Below are positions 1 to 11,267 of a stretch of DNA of 64,000 bases, in pieces. Under the pieces are notes generated by a model. It was given only the letters and a program-made list of their open reading frames with translations. It searched no databases and was not told the DNA's origin. Made by a program: the position numbers and the translations under genes. This DNA is from Dactylorhiza incarnata. Its lineage: Eukaryota; Streptophyta; Magnoliopsida; Asparagales; Orchidaceae. Where the stretch lies: positions 3,224,001 to 3,288,000 of the forward strand of contig JAWHQI010000024.1 in NCBI GenBank assembly GCA_033032865.1, read 5' to 3'. The number at the start of each line of letters is the position of its first letter. Within the stretch, counting starts at the first letter, position 1.

Positions 1-215
1 CGTCTCAGCGGTTCCTTCTCAGCGGTTCCTTAGCGCTAGTGGTACTGCCGGCGCTAGTAGGAGTGTTGGATTTGATGACTCAAAGGGGGCAACCTTCTTA
101 TGTTGTCCTTAAGTCATGTGGACTCGTTTTCCTGCACACTTAAACACACAAGATCAAATACACATAGAATTTGTTATTCTCAAACCTAGGAGATGCGGAA
201 GACCATGTTCCAACA
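1..215 (-). repeat. Partial LTR, same family as the solo LTR at 24221-25659
   Basis: This is the terminal part of an LTR cut by the window edge. It closely matches the last part of the solo LTR at 24221-25659. Shared features are the repeated CTCAGCGGTT words, the TAGCGC/GCGCTA palindrome words and the end GACCATGTTCCAACA. Minus orientation is inferred because the related LTR at 55188-56499 has its polypurine tract on the minus strand. No such tract follows position 215, so this may be a solo LTR. TCGAG (216-220) would be its target duplication, but the other copy lies outside the window. Confidence 0.75.
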
Positions 216-224
216 TCGAGATCT

Positions 225-500
225 TGATACGAACCAAATTAGTTTGTATGAAAAGGGGGGAAGGAGCATCAGCAGCGCACCACTGATGGAAGAAAAACAT
301 GGGATAAAGAAGAAGAAGAACACACATAAGACTTCATTTCATTCATACATGATTTCCATGGTACAACCAGAACTTTATAAAGCCCTTCACATTCAATTAT
401 AGCAATTGAAATACAGGCGAGAACGGTTACACAGGGACAAGAGTTCGATTTGAACACAATAACAGCAACGGTTATGACATTCAAATATTCGTATGTATCA
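225..500 (-). repeat. Element B 3' LTR (left copy)
   Basis: The left copy runs from TGATACGAACC to GTATGTATCA. It aligns along its length with 30020-30293: a shared AAAAGGGGGGAAGGAGC stretch, a GACAT-CAAATATT stretch near the end, and many substitutions. A purine-rich tract on the minus strand (501-515, AAATGGGGAATGTAT) adjoins it, as expected for the polypurine primer of a 3' LTR. Confidence 0.85.
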
Positions 501-819
501 ATACATTCCCCATTTGAAATCCTAGATCTCAAGGATTAAAGGGCGGCACTCTGTGCAACTCCGTGGGAGCATTCCAATTGCCACGGACACCAACGCAAAG
601 ATGATGTTGTCTTCAATGCCCACCCGTGTCAAACATCCACCTTGTCGATTGGGCTGCCATGAGAAAGGCCAATGATGATCCCAATTGGCCTAGAGCAATA
701 TCCTCGTGTGTCTGGCCGGTGCTCAATCTAGAAAGATGTCAATCAATGCTTTTCTTAATGAACTCCACAACAACTATTTGGTGTGTCTTAACCACCAATG
801 TTGTTTGCGGATTGACTGA
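501..819 (-). other. Element B internal region, 3' part
   Basis: About 320 bp lie between the 3' LTR of B and the insertion point of element A. No intact reading frame or recognisable protein motif is seen. The polypurine-like tract lies at 501-515. Positions 815-819 (ACTGA) are the left target duplication of element A. Confidence 0.6.
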
Positions 820-902
820 TGTTGTGAAATGTGCCCAGCAATGTTCTTGATTTGAAGAAGTGCTTAGATCAATGATAAATGCACTATGTATTTGATGGTA
901 TA

Positions 903-2239
903 TGAAAGTGCACAGTTAACCTCACTAGAATTCTCTAGAGGGGGGGGGGGTGAATAGAGATTTAAAATATTTTGTGCAATTATATATATATTTATATGTG
1001 GTGATCACAAATTAAGGCTTCCCACACACCAACAAGAATTAAGTAAGTAAAGAAAGTAAATGCAAGAAAAGAAATCATAGCACAACACAAGGAAATATAG
1101 TGGTTCCCCAAACTTTGGGTAGTCCACTCTTCTACCCCCTTGGTAGGAAATTCACTATCTTGCACCGAGTCTTTTGATAAGGAGACTCTTAGAACCACCC
1201 TGAGTCTTTTGATAAGGAGACTCTTAGAACTAACTGAGTCTTTTGAAAAGGAGACTCTTAGAACCAGTACAACTGAATTTTTTGAAGAGAGATTCTAAGA
1301 ACTCTTTTACAGTATTTGAAAGTGAAATAAAGGTAAAGAAGAAAGAGAGATAATATAAAGACAAGAAGGAATCTTCATCCTATCAAGAAGATTGGAAGCA
1401 CAAGAAGTAGTGAATGAAATCTCACTTCTATAGTGAGAAGGAGATTGTAGGCCTTTTCTCTCTTTTGTGAGAGCTATCAGAGTATGCAGCAGAGTGGCTT
1501 CAGAAGTAGGAGAAGATGAAAGCTTGATCTTTGCTGTAGCACTATTTCTCAATTCTCTCTCTTTTTCTCTTGGGAGCTTTTCCTCTTTTTCAAAATGTAA
1601 AATGGTGGATCACTTCTCTGTATTCTCTGCCGACCTCCTTGTTATTTTATAGCTCTGTCCATTCAAATAATACTATAGGAGGATAATTGATTAGTAGACA
1701 GAGAAATAGAAAGATAGAAATATTTCCATAATAATTATATCAATAGAAGGAAAGAATTCATTCTGATTTTAAATAAGGTCCATAATGGTTTTAATCAAAT
1801 TAGCCAAGAATCTATTAGAGGAAAAGAATGACTCAGAACGGCTATAAAGAATAAATTGATTCCATATAAATCAGATCTATGAAAGAAGGAAAGAGATCTG
1901 GCGATTTTTGAATTAGACATAGAAATCGACATGCATCGATTACTATTCGACGTAAGCGTCGAATTCGTCCTGGCTGGACGTCGAGAGAAGAATAAGGAAG
2001 GTGCGTCGACTAAGGTGCGTCAACTTCTCAAGATGCGTCGACTGGAAGTCAGAGCTACGTCGACATAGGATACGTCGAATTCTTTAAAGTTACTTTGACT
2101 CATTCTGAAAGGAACGTCGATACCACTTCGACGTTGCGTCGAATACTAATCAACGCATATTTACTTAACCTTGATTTTTCTTTCTTAGAATTCATTTTCA
2201 ACTTATTTTCAAGGGTTAAGAGAAATCATTTTCCCAACA
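903..2239 (-). repeat. S1 3' LTR
   Basis: This 1,337-bp LTR has plus-strand termini TGAAAGTGCACAG and TTTTCCCAACA. It matches 9924-11267 closely. Visible parts are a G run after CTCTAGA (about 11 G here, 17 in the other copy), three to four tandem copies of a 34-bp unit containing GAGTCT-N10-AGACTC (about 1167-1310), and a cluster of GTCGA-containing palindromes at about 1925-2150. Confidence 0.95.
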
Positions 2240-2256
2240 ATCTCCCCCTATTTTTC
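2240..2256 (-). promoter_or_regulatory. S1 polypurine tract
   Basis: The minus strand reads AATAGGGGGAGAT directly before the TGTTGGG start of the 3' LTR. This is the expected plus-strand DNA primer. The same GGGGGAG core recurs upstream inside the env-position ORF (minus strand near 3594, 3632 and 3881). Confidence 0.85.
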
Positions 2257-2365
2257 TTAACCCTATTTAGAGAGAAATTGTATCAGCACATAATTAACAC
2301 AACACATCATTTGTATAGATAAGAAATATATTAAACAATCAGAAGAAAATTGTCTTTCACAAGAT

Positions 2366-4130
2366 CTAAACTAGAAATTTCTTGCGATACATGAAATTTA
2401 CAAAAGCAGAATAGATTTTTCTAGATAAATTTTCAATGGCATCAAAGATGTAGCCCCTGGCTCTATCAGGACGTTCCTGGACATTCCTAATGATTGTATG
2501 CAGTTTCTCCAAGAGTTTATCACCATCAGGGAGACTGTCATTTATGGAGTAGCCTTTACTGATGTTGATTGCTGCCTTTTCATCAATCATCTCAATTGTA
2601 ATGTTTTGAGTTTTCTGTTGAGTAGGCTTGAGCTCAGGTGGTCCCTTGCTATCAACTTTGGGCCTATACTTTGTTTTCTTTTCTGATTGATGTTTCTCAG
2701 GAATCTCAGTCATCTTTCCTTTCCCTTTCCAGGGTGAGTCAAGCCATTTGTCTAACTTTGCAGGTCTTTTGGGCTTCTTATAGGGAATGTAAGTGTCTTC
2801 AGCACACCCTACACCCCTCTTGTGTTTTTGTCCCTTTTCTAGAATGAACCCTGCCTGAGGGTTTTTCTTTTGATAGGCTTCAATATCAAATAACTTCTTT
2901 GGAATTTTGATAGAAGATTCAGCAAGAATTTGTTCCTTGGTCATTCCCCTATTGATCTTTTCCATCCAGGCATTCCTTTTATCTTCTACTTCTTTCCTGG
3001 CTGCTTCATATTCATACAGCTCTCTTTCTCTTATTTCTTCATGCCTCTTTTCCATGTCAGGGTCATGGTATTCCTTTACAGGGCTGTTAGGAATTATGAC
3101 AGGCATCTTTTCAAACCTTTTTATCTCCTCACAGGCTTTTCTATACTTCTTTTCCTTTGCATACTCTTTCCTTTCTTCTTTGGAGAAGTTTTGCCAGTAG
3201 GGAATGGCTTCTCTTTTCCTTTTTATTTGTCCTTCTGGACTTTGCCTAGGTAGGATCTGCTTAGTGAGTTTTGCTATTGGAGAAGGTAAAGGTAGCTGTG
3301 GAGGTAGAGGTAGCAAAGGAGAAGGAGTTTTCTCTTTAGGTGGAGAAGGGATTTGTTCTAGAGGGGGAGTTTGTTCTGTAGTGAAAGGCAGAATGACCTC
3401 TGGTAGAGTAATCTTTGCTGAGGGATGTTTGTCTCCTCCAAGCTCTTCTGAAGGGATGTCCTCAAGTAGAGGTGTCTTCATTTTGATGTAACTGGTAGAG
3501 AAGCCAGGAGAGTGATGCTGAATTTCTTCCTCACATGGGATTGCTTCAATCCACACTTGTCCTCTCCAGTCATCAGAGTAGGCTGCTTCTTCCTCCCCCT
3601 GGACTTCTGTGTTCTTTACCACAGCAATCTCCCCCTGGGTATGTGGGGCATCTATTCTGAATGCTGAATCCACATCATGCTCTCCTTCAGTATGGTAGGA
3701 GGAGGTCTCTTCAAAATTTTTGTTGAATGTGTAGTTAGAGTGATTGGAGAAGATTGGAGCCTATTGTAAGAAGAGAAGTTGGAGTAATGCTTTAGAGATA
3801 ATAATATTTAGAGTTGAAGAGGAAATTAACCCTGAGCTTTTAAGAGAGATAGATAACCTGACAAGGGGGGTTTCTGGAGCAACTCTCCCCCTGGTTTATA
3901 TCCTGCATAAAGGATTTAAACCTTTCTGGCGACAGAGGCCGTTCTTGAATGAGAGCATTAAGCTCAGTAAGAGAAGCAGAGAGGGTTGCCAGTTTGGCTG
4001 CACAGGTGTTGATCATGGCAGCACATTCGTTGGCGAAGTGATTCAGGCGATTCTGGAAGTCATTTACTAGGTGTTCGAGAGCATCGTTCATCATTTTGAT
4101 GAGGGCCGATTGATCAGGAGTTGGTGCCAT
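2366..4130 (-). pseudogene. S1 env-position ORF, broken by a frameshift
   Basis: This ORF lies downstream of pol, where Sireviruses carry a third ORF often called env-like. The likely start is the ATG at 4130 (MAPTPDQ), matching MAPK starts in the equivalent ORFs of A and C. The first section (to about 3840) and the 435-residue section (3673 to 2366) are in different frames, so a frameshift lies between. The protein is proline-rich at 3240-3480 and highly charged after that. It has no signal peptide or membrane segment that I can see, so an envelope function is not supported by sequence. Homology to the ORFs of A and C is weak here and the call rests mainly on position and start context. Confidence 0.7.
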
Positions 4131-4589
4131 TGTTGGAGAGAGAGAGGGAGAGGTAGAAGACGAAGTTTTGGCGGGTTTTAGGAGAGTATATGTTATGAAA
4201 TAAGAGGTATTATTTAAAGGAGGTGAAATGTCGAGAAAGGAAACAGAAATCAAGGTATATCAGGTAATCCAATCGTCAAAAGAGGAAGTAAGGATTTGAT
4301 TCTAATTGTAACCATATGTCGACGTTACGTCGAATTGATGTCGACATATGTGTCGATATAAAGTCGACGCTCCATGGAGATTTGTCCACTTAGTGTTCTG
4401 TCGACGTGTTCATAGTCCTGCGTCGATATCAATTCGACGGTGCGTCGATAAGTTATCGATGTAACTTTGCTGGGAAGAAATCAACGCCAGCGTCGAGTTC
4501 TTCTCGACGGTGCGTAGATATGTATTCGATGCATCTTCAAATACTTTCTTAGATTTCCTGATTTCTTTTAGATTTCCCAACAATGGTGG
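4131..4589 (-). promoter_or_regulatory. S1 spacer upstream of the env-position ORF: palindromes and TATA-like box
   Basis: Between the end of pol and the ATG at 4130 there is a dense group of GCGTCGA/TCGACGC palindromic words (about 4316-4540). A TATA-like box follows on the minus strand (TTTAAATAAT, 4209-4220), then a pyrimidine-rich leader with CTCTCTCTCC just before the ATG. The same order occurs in elements A and C. An internal promoter is inferred, not shown. Confidence 0.5.
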
Positions 4590-7500
4590 TTACAGACTAC
4601 CATCAAGCATTCCTAAGGTGTTGATGAAATAATTATGCTTAGTTTAATCCAAGGGTTTTGTGAAGATGTCTGCTCTTTGATTGTCTGTGGGAATATATTC
4701 TAAGGTTATCTTACCCTTTTCAACATTGTCTCTAAGGAAGTGATGTCTGATCTCTATATGTTTGGTTCTACTATGAAGGACTGGGTTGGATGCTATGGAT
4801 ATAGCACTAGAGCTATCACAATAGATCTTAGAGTTATGTACTTCCAATTTGTTGTCAAGAAGCTAATTTTGCATCCACAGGATTTGTGAACAACAGCTCC
4901 CAGCAGCTATGTATTCAGCTTCAGCTGTTGAGGTTGAGACTGAGGTTTGTTTCTTACTAAACCATGATATTAATCTGTCACCTAGGAATTGGCAAGTGCC
5001 AGAAGTGCTTTTTCTATCAACCCTACATCCAGCATAATTTGCATCTGAGAAACTTATTAATTCAAAGTTGGTTTCTGCTGAGTACCATAGACCTAGTTCA
5101 GGGGTTCCCTTTAGGTATCTAAGAATCCTTTTTACAGAGGTGAGATGGGATTCCTTTGGATTAACCTGAAATCTAGCACATATGCAAGTGGCAAACATAA
5201 TGTCAGGTCTGCTAGCTGTTAGATATAGAAGGGATCATATGATGGCCCTATATGTCTTTTGATCTACTGATTTTCCTTTATCATCTTTTTCTATAATGGC
5301 ATTGGTTGCCATGGGTGTTTTCATGGTAGATGCTGATTCCATACCAAACTTTTTGATTAGCTCTTTAGTATATTTGGATTGTGAGATGAAGATTCCCTCA
5401 CTACTTTGTTTTACTTGTAATCCTAAGAAATATGAGAGTTCTCCCATACTACTCATTTCAAATTTAGATTGCATTAGATTAGCAAATCTTTTACACAGTT
5501 TAGGATGAGTTGAGCTAAAGATGATGTCATCTACATATATTTGAACAAGGAGAAGTTGGTTTTTATGGGTTCTAGTAAAGAGTGTCTTGTCTACTTATCC
5601 TCTTTCAAAGGAATTTTCTAAAAGGAAGTTAGAGAGAGTTTCATACCAAGCTCTAGGTGCTTGCTTAAGACCATATAGTGCTTTGTTAAGTCTATAAACA
5701 AAGTTAGGAAAAGAGGGATTTACAAAACCTGGTGGTTGCTCCACATATACCTCTTCTTGAAGGTCACCATTCAGAAAAGCACTCTTGACATCCATTTGGT
5801 AGACTTTCATCTTCATGAAGGCTGCATAGGCAAGAAAGAGCCTGATTGCCTCCAATCTGGCTACTGGAGCAAAGGTCTGGTTATAGTCTATCCCTTCTTC
5901 TTGTTTATATCCTTGTGCTACAAATCTTGCCTTGTTTCTGACAATTACTCCAGTGGAATCTAGTTTGTTCCTGTATACCCATTTTTTACCAAACACAGGG
6001 TACTTTCTTGGTCTTTCAACTAGGTTCCACACTTTGTTTCTCTCAAATTGGCCTAGTTCTTCTTGCATGGCCATAATCCAGTGAGGATCACAATTTGCTT
6101 CCTCAAACTTCTTTGGTTCAACTTGTGATAGGAAGCATTGGAGCATCATCCCATTGGAGACCTGGTGTCTTGTTCTTACTCCTGTATTAGGGTCTCCAAT
6201 TACTTGAGTTTGTGGATGATCTTTCAAATTGACCCTTGTCCTGCCTGGACTTGTCAGATGTTCTTCTTCCACATTGGTGATAGGATCCTTGTCCACCTGG
6301 CCTTCCTGAACCATGTTCTCTTGTGGGAGATGGTTTTGAATACACTTTTCTGAATCTTCTTCATGTTCTTGTTCAGATTCCTCACTTGATTTCTCTATTT
6401 GGTTTTCTTTTCCATTATCTGTGTTCTCTAGAACCAGTTGCTCAAGCTGTGTTTCTATGCTGCTGCTTTCCTGTGGAAAAGAGCTGGTGGGAGTTCCCTC
6501 CCCCTTAAACAGTATGTTAGTTTCATCAAATATAATGTGCATAGACTCTTCAATTTTAAGAGTTCTCTTGTTATAGCACCTATAGGCTTTACTAGATGCT
6601 GAGTATCCCAGAAATATTCCATCATCAGATTTCTTGTCAAACTTGGCAAGATGATCTTTTCCATTATTTAGGATAAAACAAGCACATCCAAAGATCTTAA
6701 AATATTTAACTATGAGTGTTTTTCCTTTCAGGAGCTCATATGGAGTTTTTGATTTAGTTTTGTGTACTAAGCTTCTATTTAGAACATAGTTGGCAGTGTT
6801 GACTGCTTCAGCCCAGAATGTTTTTGGTAAACCTGATTCTGCAAGTAAGGTCCTTCCTGATTCAATTAGAGTTCTATTCTTTCTCTCAGCAACTCCATTT
6901 TGTTGAGGGGTTCTAGGGGCTGAAAAACTTTGTTTGATACCTATATCTTCACAGAAACTACTTATGAACTGATTTTCAAATTCAGTCCCATGATCACTTC
7001 TGATTATGGAAACCTGACTATTGATTTCAGATTGAATTTGTTTTATGAATCTTGAGAGAGTCTTGTGGGTTTCAGACTTAGCCCTTAGAAAGAATACCCA
7101 GCTGAATCTAGAATAATCATCCACAATTACTAGGGTATAGGATTTTCCACCTAAGCTCTGAGTGGATATGGGACCAAAGAGATCCATGTGTAGTAAGTAA
7201 AGGACCCTGGGAGAGTCATCCTTACCAATTTGTTTGAAGGATGATTTGGTTTATTTTCCTAGTTGGCAAGGTCTGCATGGAGAATCCTTAGAGTACCTAC
7301 CCTTTGGTAAGCCTCTAACTAGGTTATTCTTTGCTAGTTTACTAATGGTTTTGTAGTTTAGATGACCTAGTCTCCTATGCCATAATTCACTTTTATCAAT
7401 AATATTGTTGAATAAACAGACTTCTGTAGGTGAGTAGCTAAAGTCCACTACATATACTTTTCCTTTTCTAATTCCATTGAGTACCGTGGCACCAGTCTTG

Positions 7501-7802
7501 ATATCAATAATATGGCAGAATAGTGTGGTGAATTTTACCTCATACTTACCATTTTCACATATCTGACTTATACTTATCAGATTGTGCTTCAGTCCTTTAA
7601 CTACTGCCACATTCTTGAAGGTGACTTTCCCTTCTTTGAAGTCTCCAAAGCCCCTGGTTTGGCCACAGCTAGAGTCTCCAAAGGTCACTGATGGTCCAAG
7701 TCTATCCTCAAAGTTGATCAATAAATTTTTGCATCCTGTCATGTGCATGGAGCATCCACTGTCCAAGTACCACACCAGCCTGCAGATGAGATACATCTGC
7801 AC
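4590..7802 (-). pseudogene. pol: S1 pol: protease, integrase, RT and RNase H, copia order
   Basis: About 1,070 codons stay in one frame. Protease carries the aspartic motif LDSGC (D-S-G at about 7763-7755), and the HRRLGH and CRPCQLGK words of the GAG-pre-integrase zinc region follow. The integrase core has [19 protein letters not shown] and [13 protein letters not shown], holding the DD-E residues. RT has the [11 protein letters not shown] and DVKSAFLNG blocks and the catalytic YVDD at 5526-5537. RNase H has SDANYAG and STAEAEYIA. Five in-frame stops break it: 7251-7253, 5595-5597, 5235-5237, 4863-4865 and 4644-4646. The final stop is at 4590-4592. No frameshift is seen, so decay is by point mutation. 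Confidence 0.95.
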
Positions 7803-7810
7803 ATAAAGTT

Positions 7811-9812
7811 TTACATATTAGTTTGGACCCTGCTGAGCTGAGGTCCCTTCCTCCTATCAGTGAAAGATTTAATGAAAGAATAAGTAGGTTTTTCTGAATA
7901 TCCTTCCTCCTTTAGGGGTATTGGTTTATCATACCAATTTTCTTTGGTGATGTTACAGAAATAGTGGTCATTGTAAAAGGAAATGGATTGAGAGAGCTGT
8001 TTGGAAGAAGAGAAATTTCTGTCTGATTGGTTGCGTCGATATGTATTCGACGTAGGTTTATGGTTGCGTCGATATGAAGTCGACGCTTTCTCCATTCTGC
8101 GTTTATTTTCAGTCGAAGCATGAGAGAGGTTTCGTCGGGTAGGAGTCGACGCACTTTGGTGCAAGCGTCGATTAGAAATCGACGTGCGTTGAAAAGAATT
8201 CGACGCATGTTTGACTCTTTTCTGATGATATTTTCCTAGGATTCCTTCATATGTAATGGGATTAGTTTTATTAAAGACAGTGGTTGTTTCTGGATTTTCC
8301 TGTGATCTTTCTCCTGTCAAATGACCTTCCCTAGTGAAGTGAATGAGATGTCTCCAAACAGATTTTCTAGGTGATTGAGTTTTTGGTTCTAAGTCAGTAT
8401 TATCTTCTAGTTGTCTAAGTCTTTCAGTAAGATTTCTAGAGATGTTCTTGAGCTTCTGACTTCTCGAGATTTCTAGAGATTTCTAGAGATGTTCTTGAAC
8501 TTCTGATTTCTATATTGATTTTGTCTAATTCCTTTTCTGAGAGTCTTAGATTGAGCTCATAGTTATTATACTGTGTATTTACCTGTTTGAGATTGTTTAA
8601 TTCATTTCTTAGTTCTTTAATTTCTTTTTCCAATTTGATTAGATTTAAACAGAGTTCTTTGAAATTGTTTTTGAAATCAGTGGAAGAGAAATCGATATCA
8701 TCAAGTATATTTACAATAGATGTATCATCAGGCTTCTCAGTGGCCATCAAACAGGTTTCCTCCATCTTGGCCTCTTCTTGATCATTGTCAGATGAGGTGC
8801 TTTCTTCAGATTCTGAATCACTCCATGATTGAACAATGAGACCTTTCTCTTTCTTCCTTTTCTTCTGTAGATATGTTCTTTTCAGATCTTTCTTTTTGCT
8901 GATCCCCTTAGGACATTCAGGTGCAATATGTCCAGGTTTCCTGCAAGAGTAACATATAATCTCTTTAGTAGGTGTTTTATTATACCTGGTTTTTAAGTCT
9001 CTTCCTCTGGATCCTTCTGTTTTGATCCACTTCTTGAACCTTTTTGCCAGTAGACTGATCAGCTCCTCATCACTTGTAGAGGGTTCACCTTCAACAGCCT
9101 TCAATGCAATACTCTTTTCTTTTGAGAGTGAAGGAGCCTTTTCTTTCTCTTCTTTCTCGGCTCTTGTTTTCAACAGATGTTCATAAGATTTTAATTTGCC
9201 CAACAGGACATCTGTTGAGATTTCTCTTTGACTTCTGGAGTCTCTAATTGGCCAGATTCTTGAATCCCAAGAGCTAGGGAAGCAAGTTAGCAGTTTGTCA
9301 TTTATCTCAGTGAGAGATATGACCTTTTCAAGTGTTCTCAACTCATTCACTATGAGGCTGAATCTGGCATACATGTCAGCAACACTTTCACCTTCTTTCT
9401 TCTGAAAGTTTTCATATTGAGAGATGAGTAGTGCCTTTCTATCCTTTTTCTCATCAGCACTTCCCTCTACCATTTTGGTGAGAGCTTCCCATACTTCCTT
9501 AGCTGACTCACAATCAGCAATCTTTTGGAAGATTTCATCTGAGAGGGTTGAGACTAGGATGTTCATAGCCTTGGCATCATATCCTTGGACTTTCTTTTCT
9601 TCCTCTGTCCACTCAGCTTTTGGAGCAAGTGTTTCAGTCACTTTTCCACTTGAGTCCTTTCTGAATGGCTTGGGGGGACCTGTCAAGATAACATTAAACA
9701 ATTCATCATAAATAGAGTTTAAATAAATTCTAATTCTTGTTTTCCAAAGTGCAAACTTTTCAAGGTTGCAAATTGGTGGTCTGGTGGAAGCATAATCTTT
9801 GATTTGTGCCAT
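7811..9812 (-). pseudogene. gag: S1 gag with CCHC knuckle and palindrome-coded repeats, frameshifted
   Basis: Translation starts at the ATG at 9812 (MAQIKDYAS), a start conserved in element C. The first 458 residues contain a UBN2/Retrotran_gag_2-type capsid region (about residues 60-210), the knuckle CYSCRKPGHIAPEC at 8913-8954 and a coiled-coil-like acidic tail. The frame is lost near 8436, where a short tandem duplication (about 8445-8510, GATTTCTAGA words) is visible. It resumes in another frame at 8320-7811. That part has RR-containing repeats (period about 11 residues) whose DNA (about 8030-8210) consists of GCGTCGA-TCGACGC palindromes. Gag forms the virus-like particle and binds RNA. 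Confidence 0.9.
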
Positions 9813-9909
9813 GTGAAAATTAATATTTTTCAGAAATATATAAATATATATATAAATAAGAGAGGTAGGATCTTTTTGATCAAGGAGTTATCCTTTTTAG
9901 CTCAACCTC

Positions 9910-9922
9910 GCTTTGATACCAA
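9910..9922 (-). promoter_or_regulatory. S1 primer-binding site
   Basis: The minus strand reads TTGGTATCAAAGC directly after the 5' LTR, matching the initiator-Met tRNA site TGGTATCAGAGC with one change. It fixes the orientation of S1. Confidence 0.9.
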
Positions 9923-9923
9923 T

Positions 9924-11267
9924 TGAAAGTGCACAGTTAACCTCACTAGAATTCTCTAGAGGGGGGGGGGGGGGGGGTGAATAGAGATTTAAAATATTTT
10001 GTGCAATTATATATATTTATTTATATGTGGTGATCACAGATTAAGGCTTCCCACACACCAACAAGAATTAAGTAAGTAAAGAAAGTAAATGCAAGAAAAG
10101 AAATCACAGCACAACACAAGGAAATATAGTGGTTCCCCAAACTTTGGGTTGTCCACTCTTCTACCCCCTTGGTAGGAAATTCACTATCTTGCACTGAGTC
10201 TTTTGATAAGGAGACTCTTAGAACCACCCTGAGTCTTTTGATAAGGAGACTCTTAGAACCAACTGAGTCTTTTGAAAAGGAGACTCTTAGAACCAATACA
10301 ATTGAATTTTTTGAAGAGAGATTCTAAAAACTCTTTTACAGTATTTGAAAGTGAAATAAAGGTAAAGAAGAAAGAGAGATAATATAAAGACAAGAAGGAA
10401 TCTTCTTCCTAGCAAGAAGATTGGAAGCACAAGAAGTAGTGAATGAAATCTCTCTTCTATAGTGAGAAGGAGATTGTAGGCCTTTTCTCTCTTTTGTGAG
10501 AGCTATCAGAGTATGCAGCGGAGTGGCTTCAGAAGTAGGAGAAGATGAAAGCTTGATCTTTGCTGCAGCACTATTTCTCAATTCTCTCTCTTTTTCTCTT
10601 GGGAGCTTTTCCTCTTTTTCAAAATGTAAAATGGTGGATCACTTCTCTGTATTCTCTGACGACCTCCTTGTTATTTTATAGCTCTGTCCATTCAAATAAT
10701 ACTATAGGAGGATAATTGATTAGTAGACAGAGAAATAGAAAGATAGAAATATTTCCATAATAATTATATCAATAGAAGGAAAGAATTCATTCTGATTTCA
10801 AATAATGTCCATAATGGTTTTAATCAAATTAGCCAAGAATCTATTAGAGGAAAAGAATGACTCAGAACAGCTATAAAGAATAAATTGATTCCATATAAAT
10901 CAGATCTATGAAAGAAGGAAAGAGATCTGGCGATTTTTGAATTAGACATAGAAATCGACGTGCGTCGATTACTATTCGACGTAAGCGTCGAATTCGTCCT
11001 GGCTGGACGTCGAGAGAAGAATAAGGAAGGTACGTCGACTAAGGTGCGTCGACTTCTCAAGATGCGTCGACTGGAAGTCAGAGCTATGTCGACATAGGAT
11101 ACGTCGAATTCTTTAAAGTTACTTCGACTCATTCTGAAAGGAACGTCGATACCATTTGACGTTGCGTCGAATACTATTCGACGCATATTTACTTAACCTT
11201 GATTTTTCTTTCTTAGAATTCATATTCATCTTATTTTCAGGGGTTAAGAGAAATCATTTTCCCAACA
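9924..11267 (-). repeat. S1 5' LTR
   Basis: This 1,344-bp copy is nearly identical to 903-2239. Differences include a longer G run (about 17) at 9961-9977 and scattered substitutions, for example in the palindrome cluster at about 10955-11190. In a minus-strand element this LTR holds the active promoter. Confidence 0.95.

Larger units (their letters stand above)
903..11267 (-). mobile_element. Element S1: Sirevirus (Ty1/copia) with gag, pol and env-position ORF
   Basis: This 10.4-kb element is inserted in the 5' LTR of A with identical GTATA duplications at 898-902 and 11268-11272. In sense order on the minus strand it has a 5' LTR (9924-11267), primer site, gag, pol in copia order (protease, integrase, RT, RNase H), an env-position ORF, a polypurine tract and a 3' LTR (903-2239). 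It is the only element here with a recognisable pol. The LTRs are nearly identical by eye, so it is a recent insertion, but pol and gag carry stops and frameshifts and it cannot be autonomous now. Confidence 0.95.

Noticed and set aside
2498..3491. Plus-strand hydrophobic frames that might look like membrane proteins
   Set aside because: They are antisense shadows of the lysine/glutamate-rich env-position ORF of S1.
2366..4130. True retroviral envelope gene
   Set aside because: No signal peptide, fusion peptide or transmembrane helix is visible; only its position after pol suggests env.
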